The notes beneath the pieces are model-generated. The model was not told where the DNA came from. It was given only the letters and a program-made list of their open reading frames with translations, and searched no databases. The translations under genes and the position numbers were made by a program. Source: Selaginella moellendorffii (Eukaryota; Streptophyta; Lycopodiopsida; Selaginellales; Selaginellaceae). From it: a DNA stretch of 64,000 bases. Shown piece by piece: positions 34,210 through 44,935 of the stretch. The first letter of the stretch is position 1; every line of letters begins with the position of its first letter. The DNA lies in the NCBI RefSeq assembly GCF_000143415.4, contig NW_003314338.1, positions 274,157-338,156 of the forward strand, given 5' to 3'.

Positions 34210-34513
34210 TGTGAGACACAAAATCCCTAGGCCCCAAAGTGGAGCCGGAAGGGCGCCACATGGTAGTGGCCGAAGCGAGAGCCAAACGAGCGTAACACGT
34301 TTGGACCAAAAGCTCCGACTTGAAAAGTCAAGAGCGGGAGTGGAACTCCCAACGAAGTGCTCGAGGAACGAGCACGAAGCGAGCAAAAGGCAAGGCTCCA
34401 AAAAGGGACCCGAGATGGACCCGAGATGGACCCGAGATGGAGTCCGAGATGGAGTCCGAGATGGAGTCCGAAGTCGAGACCGAGACCGGGACCGAGACCG
34501 AGATCGGGATCGG

Positions 34514-34545
<32 letters not shown>

Positions 34546-35648
34546 TCGGGACCGAGACCGAGACCGAGGCCGAGGCCGAGACCAAGCCCGAGCCCGAGTC
34601 CGAGTCCGAATCCGAATCCGAGTCCGAGTCCGAGTCCGAGTCCGGAGCCTGAGAGGGTGAAAGCCCAAAGCGTTCGTCTCCCAGACCCTGGGGGGTTTGG
34701 TGAGCTCCAAAAGTATAGTAGGGGGAGGACTGCAGTGGAGCCAGTTTGGCCAGGAAAGGCCAGTTTGGCCCAGGAAGGCCAGACCCAGTGTTGGGTGATG
34801 AACTGACCACTGGGAAGTCCAAGACTAGAGTCAATACGGACCGACAAGCGGGGTAGCTTGGTGAAGTGTTCAAGAGCCAACTCTATTTCCCCCGGGAGAT
34901 CGACTGGCTGATGCTCCCAGTCCAAGTGTGGGTGGCACTACCTACTTGGATACCAGGCGTGGCTCAACGGAACCTCGCTCTAAGCCCATGGCTAGAGCAC
35001 CTAAAGGCGATAGGTGGGGAGAGTACCCAGGTGGCTCGCGTAAGGCCACGGTGTTCCGAAATGTCGTCCCAAAGGCCCAGACTGTGGAAAGGAAGAGGAG
35101 CAGTCCTCTGGGGTAGTGACCAAGGACACAGTCGTGTGGTGAGGAAGTCCCAGAGGACTGTGGGACTTAGTGGTCGGGCCTGTGGGCCTCGATCCAGTGG
35201 CAGTGTTGGCAAACACGGCCAGGGGCAGAAAGGGACTTGGTAGGAATTGACAAAGGGACTTTGGGGAAGGCGATTCCCCAGGTCTGTGGGCATCCTAAGG
35301 ATGCTAAGGAGTGGATCTAGGATGACCCCTCGTAGACAGATGGCCCAGTCTTGGAGAGACGGGATGGTGATGCAAGTGGTATTGGACCATTTGCGCAGCA
35401 AAGGTGAATGGGCATGGCCTTAGCGTAACGGGCCGAGATGTCAGTGGTACCTTTGGGTGTCGGTCATGGGATCGGACACGTGGAGCACTTGGACCAAGTG
35501 CAAAGGTTGAGTGGCATGGATGCCATTCTCGGGGCTAGCAAGCCCCAAGTCCTGAATGGGACTTATGGAGGTTGTGAATGAGACTCCTCCAAGTGGTCGG
35601 AGGTGTGGTTAAGTGACTAAAGTAGAATGGAAAAATTAGTCGCTTACA
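34210..35648 (+). repeat. Element 2 5' LTR2 (1439 bp)
   Basis: TGTGAGACACAAAATCCC to TTAGTCGCTTACA. The array (about 34409-34647) is short: only a few 12-bp units, then GAGACC and GAGTCC zones. The AAAAGTATAGTAGGG module follows at about 34708. Confidence 0.92.
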
Positions 35649-35649
35649 A

Positions 35650-35664
35650 TTTGGTATCGGAGCT
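35650..35664 (+). other. Element 2 primer binding site
   Basis: TTTGGTATCGGAGC follows the 5' LTR, identical to element 1 and element 3. Confidence 0.85.
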
Positions 35665-38600
35665 GTTCCTTAGTCCGACTTTTATTGGTGCTCAAGTATA
35701 TCACCACTAGTGTTGGCATCGGAAGGTCCGAGGAGTGGGCCTATCCTTGAGGAGTAGCAAGTCTGGAAGACATGGCTCTCCATTACAGTTCATTTGTGAA
35801 CTTGTAGACGAGGTGGTGGATAGAAAAGAGCCAATAATGGAACGACTTTGGGATCTTGGGAACAGTGCAAGGTTTTCCTCATTGAGTTGAGGATGTGATC
35901 CGGATGAGCATTTGTCTCAGCAAATTGGCTTAGGTTGTTTTGGTAAACAACTAAAGTTGGGATCACGGGAACGATAGAGACTCCAAAACAATAAAGGAGT
36001 CACAAGATTATCCTCATATAGTTGAGGTTGGTGCTCATGAATGTGAGACAAAAGGTAATGACCGTGGAAGGTCAAATACGGAAGAGGACTCAAGTCCTTG
36101 AAATGGTGGCCGGGCCTACCTCTAATAAATGCTGGAACAACCCAAGGGGTTGGGGGTGTATTAAGTGGATGAGTTGGTATTCTCATCACATGGACAATTA
36201 GTCCTAAGGGGCAAAGGTTGCCCCCAGAGAACAAAATCAAGTGTCGGAGTAACACTTGTGAAAATAGTCCTTTTGACTAGGACCGGAATGCAAGATGTGT
36301 ATTCCAGTGAGCTAGTGCCTCACAAGTAGGACCTTACGGGTCGGTGGATTAACCAAGTCCAAAACTGCTAGACGACTCAAGTAGAGTCCTAAAAAGGACT
36401 GAATGAAGCATTTGGACTGAGGTGCGTTGTACCCCACAAAGGATGGGGGGGGATCATAGGATCCAAGGATGAGAACAGAGAGTATCTCATCGATGGCAAA
36501 ATGTGCCATGCTAAAGTTATGGGAGAGGTGTTCCCAGAAGAAAACAACTTTGACATAAAGTTGTGTGTGACCTCTATGGGGCAATGCTAACAGATGGTTG
36601 GCATGAGAAAGAGCGGTGTTGGTCTTGGCAAAGACTTAGACACGAAGGGAAATGTCATAGAGGTAGGCTCGTGGAGCCGATGGTGTGGAGACACCAAATG
36701 TGCTAAGGTGTGATACCTTGAGGCTATGTTGGTGGGTTCATGTGAACCCCTTGCCAAAGGAATCCCAATGGAAATGGGAATGGCATAGCCTAAGCTGCAG
36801 AGCATGCAGTTGGAGTGTGGTGACCCAGATAGTGATGGAGGTGTGAAAGCACCAAGCAATGAGTTGTAGGACTTGACAACTATGAGGCAACTAAGCAAGA
36901 GGTGCAAAATAACTGATTAAACGGGTAGAAGGTAGCTACCCAAGACTTCTAGTATAGGGAAGTCGAATATACCCTTACGGGGGATAAGTTTCTTATGTTG
37001 CGATATAGTAAGTCAATGTCATAAAAGGAAATACTCATTGTCAAGAAAGCCATCATTGGGACACCCGAACACTCTAGAACACCAGAAGGTGGTGTTTGAT
37101 ATCGCGAGGGCAATGGATAAAGCCCAAGGGACTAAGTCCCTAGCGAATGATGGATAGAAGGTGCTATCCAAATGTCCAAGGTTGCGAAGACAGGAGAGGA
37201 CTGTCTACCCAAGTTGGACAAAGCCAAAAATGGAATTTTGGCAAGGCTAGTGATGGGCATGTAAAGGCCCATAAGCAACAATGTAACCCCAGTGTGTGGG
37301 ATTATAAGGTGAGCATACCCGGATTGAGGAACCACTCCCTGGGCTATTGGGTAGGTTCATCCCTAAGAATACTTGCTAAGGCATGATAGAAAGTGCAAAG
37401 CTATCCTCCTGGTCTGGAGGAGAATGACCGAAGGAAAGGTGTGAAGCCAAAGGCAAGTAGTGTTGGGATGGAACTGAACCATAGAAATCAAAGGGCATAT
37501 CCAACAGTGGTTATGAAAGTTGGGAGTGGAGAATCAAGAGGGTGCTCGAGGATGTTGTTGCTAGCAACCGTGATGCCATGGAGAGTCTAAAATATGGAAT
37601 TGTCCATGTTAGACTATATGGCAACTATAAAGCTTGCGAAAGGGGAGGCCTTAGCAAGCTGAGGGACAGAGTTCCTTCAAAGTTCCCAAAGACGATTCTA
37701 GGTAGCGTAGTACCTAGAAAGGCCAAGTGTAAATGGTTCATGGAACGCGCGAAATTAGAGTGGTGCAGCAGAAGCGTGGTCTTGAAGCTTGCCATGAGGC
37801 AAGGTTATCAAGGTTAGGGAAGTAGTTCCCGAGTGTTCAAAGAGAGGGCTTTGAACGAAAGTCGATGGTCAAGGACTTTCACGCTTACGCAGGAACCATG
37901 TTACAATGGTCGGAGGACTTGCCAAGTGAGATTGGCACGTCGGGGGAACAAAGACCCTAGTTGAAGGTGATAACTTCAAAAAGGGTGGGCCAGGGAGCCG
38001 AGCATGGAGGAGTCCATGCATGATCACAGACATCTAAGTTGCTATAAACCCTTGGCCGTAAGGGCTGGCTTGGGTGTACCGCCAAGTGTGGGGGATGCCC
38101 CCGGGGTTGTAGTCAACAACTTGGAGGTCTAGAAGACCAAGTACCTCTTGGCAACTCTGTTAAGGTGCCAAGGTGAGATCACTAGGTGATCTTATGGCCA
38201 GATAAAAACAAGGTCCTTGGTTGGCTAAGGAATGAAGTTCCTGGTTCAAAATGTTGAAATTGAACTATTTAAGGTGGTGTGGCTTGGTTGTGATGACCAA
38301 GTGGGAAGAGCACCGAAGGGAAATAAACTATGTCCGTGAGATGGCATAGTGAGTCCGAGGAAAGTAGTCTCTATAAAAGACCCATGGGAGGGTCACGAAG
38401 TTGGGCCGTGGATAGAGCCCATAGCAGAAGATGCTAAAGAGACGTACTAGGGGTGAACATCCTCCGGACTTGGCAAAGAAGAGTCTTTGCTATGGAACCG
38501 AAACAATACCTCAAGGAGGGAGGTAGAGATTCGATGTTGCTTGGTGCAACAATCAACGGATAGGAGCAAAAGATGAGTGGCTAAGATAGGGCCGTGGAAT

Positions 38601-39305
38601 CCCTTGGGGGGAATCCAAGTGACAAAGTTAGGCGAGGAACACTAATGTGTTGGACGCTAACAAGTTGCGGGAAAGGAAGTGTGTTTCCAAGGAGGGATTC
38701 CGAAATGCTCCGGTTTGGCGAAAGTGGAAGCTCCAAGGGAGGGAGCGGTAAGGTAGCCAAATGATAGGGCCATGAACAGCCCTAACACAAAGTATGATAA
38801 CTGAAACTTTGGCACGAAATAGAAGAGAGGATGATGGTGCCCTCGAGTAAAGAACTTCCTAGGATGGGAAGTGGAGTTGCACAAAAGGTGCAAGGCAAGG
38901 TGTCGGAGACACCCAGGAAATTGACTCCAAGAAGTCAAAATTCAAAGTTCCAAAGTGCAAAGGTTATATCGATGGAAATTGAGACTACTCGAGAAGGAGT
39001 AGTGGGATTGACTTAGATAAGGGTCTCTAAGAGGTTTAGCGAGAACTAAACCAATAAAAGGATGAACCATTACATGTGGTCCAATCAGTCCCTAAGTTGG
39101 AGAGACTACCCTCCTTAGAGGATATGCAAAAGGCATGGTGAGCCTTCAATGTCCAACCATTGGCGAATATGGAGAAGGCATGGTGAGCCTTCAATGTCGC
39201 ACCATTGACAAATATTGGCTACGCGCCAAGGATGGAAATGGTAACACATGCGGGTGTTACTTTATAAAATGGTTCACCGTTCGATGAGGACATCGAACTT
39301 CGTCT
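35665..39305 (+). other. Element 2 internal region, non-coding
   Basis: No open frame longer than about 110 codons has a domain or continues in the homologous interval of element 3 (44935-48957), which is otherwise closely similar. I see no gag or pol remnant. Its conservation between two copies probably reflects recent common origin rather than coding selection. Confidence 0.7.
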
Positions 39306-39319
39306 ATGGGTGGTGGAGT
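39306..39319 (+). other. Element 2 polypurine tract
   Basis: ATGGGTGGTGGAGT directly before the 3' LTR, identical to elements 1 and 3. Confidence 0.75.
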
Positions 39320-41075
39320 TGTGAGACACAAAATCCCTAGGCCCCAAAGTGGAGCCGGAAGGGCGCCACATGGTAGTGGCCGAAGCGAGAGCCAAACGAG
39401 CGTAACACGTTTGGACCAAAAGCTCCGACTTGAAAAGTCAAGAGCGGGAGTGGAACTCCCAACGAAGTGCTCGAGGAACGAGCACGAAGCGAGCAAAAGG
39501 CGAGGCTCCAAAAAGGGACCCAAAAGGACCAACACATGACACGTGGGAGTGTCCGAGATGGAGTCCAAAGTGGAGTCCGAGGTGGACCCGAGTTGGAGTC
39601 CGAAGTGGAGTCCGAGATGGACCCGAGATGGACCCGAAATGGAGTCCGAGATGGAGTCCGAGATGGACCCGAGATGGACCTGAGATGGACCCGAGATGGA
39701 GTCCGAGATGGAGTCCGAGATGGACCCGAGATGGAGTCCGAGATGGACCCGAGATGGACCCGAAATGGAGTCCGAGATGGAGTCCGAGATGGACCCGAAA
39801 TGGAGTCCGAGATGGAGCCCGAGATGGAGTCCGAGATGGAGTCCGAGATGGACCCGAGATGGACCCGAGATGGAGTCCGAGATGGAGTCCGAGATGGAGT
39901 CCGAGATGGAGTCCAAAGTCGAGACCGAGACCGGGACCGAGACCGAGACCGAGACCGAGATCGGGACCGAGACCGAGACCGAGGCCGAGGCCGAGACCAA
40001 GCCTGAGCCCGAGTCCGAGTCCGAATCCGAATCCGAGTCCGAGTCCGAGTCCGAGTCTGAGTCCGAGTCCGGAGCCTGAGAGGGTGAAAGCCCAAAGCGT
40101 TCGTCTCCCAGACCCTGGGGGGTTTGGTGAGCTCCAAAAGTATAGTAGGGGGAGGACTGCAGTGGAGCCAGTTTGGCCAGGAAAGGCCAGTTTGGCCCAG
40201 GAAGGCCAGACCCAGTGTTGGGTGATGAACTGACCACTGGGAAGTCCAAGACTAGAGTCAATACGGACCGACAAGCGGGGTAGCTTGGTGAAGTGTTCAA
40301 GAGCCGGCTCTAGTTCCCCCGGGAGATCGACTGGCCGATGCTCCCAGTCCAAGTGTGGGTGGCACTACCTACTTGGATACCAGGCGTGGCTCAACGGAAC
40401 CTCGCTCTAAGCCCATGGCTAGAGCACCTAAAGGCGATAGGTGGGGAGAGTACCCAGGTGGCTCGCGTAAGGCCACGGTGTTCCGAAATGTCGTCCCAAA
40501 GGCCCAGACTGTGGAAAGGAAGAGGAGCAGTCCTCTGGGGTAGTGACCAAGGACACAGTCGTGTGGTGAGGAAGTCCCAGAGGACCGTGGGACTTAGTGG
40601 TCGGGCCTGTGGGCCTCGATCCAGTGGCAGTGTTGGCAAACACGGCCAGGGGCAGAAAGGGACTTGGTAGGAACTGACAAAGGGACTTTGGGGAAGGCAA
40701 TTCCCCAGGTCTGTGGGCATCCTAAGGATGCTAAGGAGTGGATCTAGGATGACCCCTCATAGACAGATGGCCCAGTCTTGGAGAGACGGGATGGTGATGC
40801 AAGTGGTATTGGACCATTTGCGCAGCAAAGGTGAATGGGCATGGCCTTAGCGTAACGGGCCGAGATGTCAGTGGTACCTTTGGGTGTCGGTCATGGGATT
40901 AGACACATGGAGCACTTGGACCAAGTGCAAAGGTTGAGTGGCATGGATGCCATTCTCGGGGCTAGCAAGCCCCAAGTCCTGAATGGGACTTATGGAGGTT
41001 GTGAATGAGACTCCTCCAAGTGGTCGGAGGTGTGGTTAAGTGACTAAAGTAGAATGGAAAAATTAATCGCTTACA
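39320..41075 (+). repeat. Element 2 3' LTR2 (1756 bp)
   Basis: Same ends as the 5' copy but about 317 bp longer, nearly all in the array (about 39548-40072), which here holds many more 12-bp GAGTCCGAGATG/GACCCGAGATGG units. Confidence 0.92.
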
Positions 41076-41080
41076 CCCTT
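41076..41080. repeat. Element 2 target duplication, right (CCCTT)
   Basis: Identical to 34205-34209; after it the interrupted reverse LTR1 resumes (AACCTGTATTAGTA). Confidence 0.88.
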
Positions 41081-41377
41081 AACCTGTATTAGTACTCAGA
41101 CTCGGTCTTAGACTCGATCTGGGACTCGATCTTGAACCCGACTTCAGACTCGATCTCGGACTTGACCTCAGACTCAATCTCGGACCCAATTTCAGATCTC
41201 AGACTCTGTCTCGAACTCGGTCTTGGACTCGATCCCGGACTCTATCTTGAACTCAGTGTTAGAGTCGGTCTTGGACTCGATCTCAGACTCAGTCCCATCC
41301 GATGAACCCTTTGTCATTTTGGTCATGCTTTCGGGGATCCTTTAGCCTACGACACCTTGAGGAGTTGGTTCTTTACA

Positions 41378-41382
41378 CATCT
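41378..41382. repeat. Target duplication of the reverse solo LTR1, right (CATCT)
   Basis: Follows the closing ACA of the reverse LTR1; matches 33431-33435. Confidence 0.8.
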
Positions 41383-42175
41383 CCCCTGTCACTGAACGGA
41401 AAGGAGCTCAAGGAACTCCAACACCAACTTGAAGAATCAATTGATAAAGGGTATATTTGGTTGAGCAACTCGTCATATGGTCTCCAATGTTTTCATAAAG
41501 AAGAAAAATGGATCTATACATATATATATAAACTAATAGTTGCTCAACAAATATACATAGAAGATAAAGTATGCTTTACCAAGAATTGAGGACCTATTTA
41601 ATAGTTCCACATTTTCCTTTCCAACTCATACTTCTTATGGTCCCTTTTTCTAGTGGGGACTTGACTTCATCGGCCCAATTAGTCCACTAAGCTCAAAAGG
41701 ACAGTAATATATAATTGTGGCAATAGACTACTTCATAAAAAAGGTCAATGCCATCTCTCTGAGAAAGGAAGATCAACAGTTTACAATAAAGTTTGTCTTT
41801 GAGTACACAATTTGCAGATTTGGAGTTTCTATTGTTCTAATTTCCGATCGTGGAAGTGGCTTCCTTGGACATGTGATGCAACATCTTTTCCACCAGCTGT
41901 AGATCAAGCATGTGAAGAGCAGCACCTACTATCCTAAATGCAATGGCTAGGCAAAGTCCAAGAAGATAATGAAAACCATCATCTCAAAGCTTGTGGAGGT
42001 GTTGGCACGAGCACTTAGTTACAGCATTGTGGGTGTTTTCCATGTCCTTCAAGATGTCCATTTCTGCAAATCCATTCTCTCTCATCTATGGGATAGAGGC
42101 CATGCTTCTAGTGGAGATCTAGGTGCCATCCCTTTCACTTTCACTTCGATACATAACAGATATGCAACTTTGTGA

Positions 42176-42816
42176 CAAGGACAAGCTTCATGTGCGTCAT
42201 TTGGAGGTTCTTGCCTTGGAAGAACAACAAATAGCCACAACTCAACATCTCCTTCCAAGTAAGTAGAAGATGAAGCTGGTCATTGATCACTTGTAGTCAA
42301 TTGAACTATTCAAGAATGGTAATCTTGTCCTGCTCAAGGAGTTCATGCCAATTTCAAAGTTCTCTCCTTGCTAAACCGGCCCTTACTTTGTCTAGTGATA
42401 TGTTGGAGGTGGAACATATGTGCTAGCAAACACTGAGAGATGTGAGAGCACACACTCACAACCACTCTCATGTCAAACACTTCATCTGGTGAGGTGTTCC
42501 TCTTCTCTTCTTTTTCCTTTGTTTCCTTCTTTCACTTTCCTTTCACAGTTTCTTTTCTTACTTCCAAAGGGTGTTTCTCCACTAGATCATGGCTCTTGCC
42601 TTGGATTTCATGATTAGGCTGCATTGCCATTTGTATACAAGTTCCTCACTTGGCTCAGGCTGTGTTCTTAGTTCTTTGGCCCTTCCCTCACCATTACTCT
42701 ACCTCACATATTCCCCACACATATTCCATATCATCTACACTCACAAATCCATCATTGATTACTTCCAATAACATTTCCCACACTTCTAGATGTTTGTTTT
42801 ACATCTTTCATTTTTT
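42176..42816. other. Unassigned DNA between old Gypsy and LTR1 copy
   Basis: Possibly the tail of the old Gypsy element: text near 42290-42400 could derive from its C-terminal region, but frames are broken. Pyrimidine-rich stretches lie at 42490-42560. No gene seen. Confidence 0.35.
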
Positions 42817-43152
42817 TGTAAGGAACAAACTCCCTAAGGTGTTGTAGGCTAAAGGATCCCTGAAACCATGACCAGAATGATAAAGAGTTTATCAAATAAG
42901 ACCGAGATTGACTTTGAGACAGAGTTTGAGATCAAGTACAAGACTAACTTTGAGGCTAAGTTCAAGACCAAGTCTGAGATCCAAGATCGGGTCTGAGACC
43001 AAGTTCGAGATCAAGTCCAAGACTAAGTCTAAGATTGAGTCCTAGATGAGTCTGAGTTAAGTTTGAGACCCAATTTGAGATTGAGTCTAAATACTAATAT
43101 AGGTCATAGGGTGAAAGCCCAAAGCAACCATCTTCTGGGGGAGGGGGAGTAA

Positions 43153-43194
43153 AGTATCCCTACTATACTTTTCTAAAAGTATAGTAGGGATACT
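43153..43194. repeat. Perfect 20-bp inverted repeat at the LTR1 promoter-like module
   Basis: AGTATCCCTACTATACTTTT, two bases, then its exact reverse complement. Other LTR1 and LTR2 copies have only one arm (AAAAGTATAGTAGGG). The copy is therefore an inverted duplication of this module. Confidence 0.9.
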
Positions 43195-43253
43195 AAGGTC
43201 TAAGAACAAGTGTTGAAGGAACTCTCAAGTGGTGCTTCTAAACCAACTTGAGG

Positions 43254-43258
43254 TTAGG
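43254..43258. repeat. Element 3 target duplication, left (TTAGG)
   Basis: TTAGG precedes the 5' LTR and recurs at 50640-50644. Confidence 0.88.
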
Positions 43259-44919
43259 TGTGAGACACAAAATCCCTAGGCCCCAAAGTGGAGCCGGAAG
43301 GGCGCCACATGGTAGTGGCCGAAGCGAGAGCCAAACGAGCGTAACACGTTTGGACCAAAAGCTCCGACTTGAAAAGTCAAGAGCGGGAGTGGAACTCCCA
43401 ACGAAGTGCTCGAGGAACGAGCACGAAGCGAGCAAAAGGCAAGGCTCCAAAAAGGGACCCGAGATGGACCCGAGATGGAGTCCGAGATGGAGTCCGAGAT
43501 GGAGTCCGAGGTGGACCCGAGATGGACCCGAGTTGGAGTCCAAACTGGAGTCCGAGATGGATCCGAGATGGAGTCCGAGATGGACCCGAGATGGAGTCCG
43601 AGATGGAGTCCGAGATGGAGTCCGAGATGGAGTCCGAGGTGGACCCGAGATGGACCCGAGTTGGAGTCCAAAGTGGAGTCCGAGATGGACCCGAGATGGA
43701 GTCCGAGATGGAGTCCAAGATGGAGTCCGAGGTGGACCCGAGATGGACCCGAAATGGAGTCCGAGATGGACCCGAGATGGAGTCCGAGATGGAGTCCGAG
43801 ATGGAGTCCGAAGTGGACCCGAGATGGACCCGAAATGGAGTCCGAGATGGAGTCCGAGATGGACCCGAGATGGAGTCCGAGATGGAGTCCGAGATGGACC
43901 CGAGATGGACCCGAGATGGAGTCCGAGATGGAGTCTGAGATGGAGTTCGAGATGGAGTCCGAAGTCGAGACCGAGACCGGAACCGAGACCGGGACCGAGA
44001 CCGAGACCGAGACCGAGATCGGGACCGAGACCAAGGCCGAGGCCAAGACCGAGCCCGAGTCCGAGTCCGAATCCGAGTCCGAGTCCGAGTCCGAGTCCGA
44101 GTCCGAGTCCGAGTCCGAGTCCGGTAGCTTGGTGAAGTGTTCAAGAGCCTGCTCTAGTTCCCCCGGGAGATCAACTGGCCGATGCTCCCAGTCCAAGTGT
44201 GGGTGGCACTACCTACTTGGATACCAGGCGTGGCTCAACGGAACCTTGCTCTAAGCCCATGGCTAGAGCACCTAAAGGCAATAGGTGGGGAGAGTACCCA
44301 GGTGGCTCGCGTAAGGCCACGGTGTTCCGAAATGTCGTCCCAAAGGCCCAAACTGTGGAAAGGAAGAGGAGCAGTCCTCTGGGGTAGTGACCAAGGACAC
44401 AGTCGTGTGGTGAGGAAGTCCCAGAGGACCGTGGGACTTAGTGGTCGGGCCTGTGGGCCTCGATCCAGTGGTAGTGTTGGCAAACACGGCCAGGGGCAGA
44501 AAGGGACTTGGTAGGAATTGACAAAGGGACTTTGGGGAAGGCGATTCCCCAGGTCTGTGGGCATCCTAAGGATGCTAAGGAGTGGATCTAGGATGACCCC
44601 TCGTAGACAGATGGCCCAGTCTTGGAGAGACGGGATGGTGATGCAAGTGGTATTGGACCATTTGCGCAGCAAAGGTGAATGGGCATGGCCTTAGCGTAAC
44701 GGGCCGAGATGTCAGTGGTACCTTTGGGTGTCGGTCATGGGATCGGACACGTGGAGCACTTGGACCAAGTGCAAAGGTTGAGTGGCATGGATGCCATTCT
44801 CGGGGCTAGCAAGCCCCAAGTCCTGAATGGGACTTATGGAGGTTGTGAATGAGACTCCTCCAAGTGGTCGGAGGTGTGGTTAAGTGACTAAAGTAGAATG
44901 GAAAAATTAGTCGCTTACA
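43259..44919 (+). repeat. Element 3 5' LTR2 (1661 bp, internally deleted)
   Basis: Long array at about 43460-44123. At 44124/44125 the sequence passes directly from GAGTCCGG to TAGCTTGGTGAAG; the 3' LTR has 208 more bases there (49637-49844). Ends are intact. Confidence 0.9.
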
Positions 44920-44920
44920 A

Positions 44921-44935
44921 TTTGGTATCGGAGCT
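44921..44935 (+). other. Element 3 primer binding site
   Basis: TTTGGTATCGGAGC immediately inside the 5' LTR, like elements 1 and 2. Confidence 0.85.

Larger units (their letters stand above)
34210..41075 (+). mobile_element. Element 2: non-autonomous LTR2 retrotransposon
   Basis: Two LTR2 copies enclose 3.67 kb with no recognisable gag, protease, RT or integrase, although primer site and polypurine tract are intact. This fits a large non-autonomous (LARD-like) element mobilised by enzymes from elsewhere. Outside the arrays the two LTRs differ at only about ten positions over 1 kb by eye, so insertion was recent. Compared with element 3, about 0.4 kb is missing internally near 38028. Confidence 0.9.
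33436..41377 (-). mobile_element. Reverse solo LTR1, split by element 2
   Basis: 33436-34209 is the reverse complement of the LTR1 3' part (from TGTAAGCCACAAATTTTTCC) and 41081-41377 that of its 5' part (ending TTGGTTCTTTACA). Without the nested element it is about 1.07 kb, near the 1167 bp of element 1. CATCT on both sides shows a whole LTR remains, the usual product of recombination between two LTRs. Confidence 0.85.
33120..42175 (+). mobile_element. Older Gypsy element (element 1-like gag-pol), split by nested insertions
   Basis: Sequence at 33120-33435 matches element 1 gag-pol around 7891-8190 (SRVEAQDL, then EHKIEL). After the nested solo LTR1 and element 2, the same frame region resumes at 41383 with KELKELQHQLEESIDKGY of reverse transcriptase, followed by an integrase core (GLDFIGPISPLSSKG near 41660, then VAIDYF to about 41760) and CRFGVSIVLISDRGSGF (about 41815-41865). 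Several stops and internal deletions show it is long dead. No LTRs of its own were identified. Confidence 0.75.

Noticed and set aside
34866-35243. 125-codon frame conserved in all LTR2 copies (also 40338, 44182, 49902)
   Set aside because: It is conserved because the LTR itself is conserved. Diverged copies (32000, 55960) break the frame, and two other overlapping frames are equally well kept.
35665-39305. Possible env-like or accessory gene in the pol-less internal regions of elements 2 and 3
   Set aside because: No frame is both long and kept between the two copies, and no signal peptide or membrane pattern is seen.
39257-40352. Long reading frames of 267-347 codons on both strands
   Set aside because: They lie in LTR2 arrays and are open in most frames on both strands because the repeat unit lacks stops. 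They have no domain and no conserved start.
43248-44254. Plus- and minus-strand frames of about 280-306 codons with repeats such as SPRWSPRW and LGLHLGLH
   Set aside because: Same array effect in the element 3 5' LTR; not genes.
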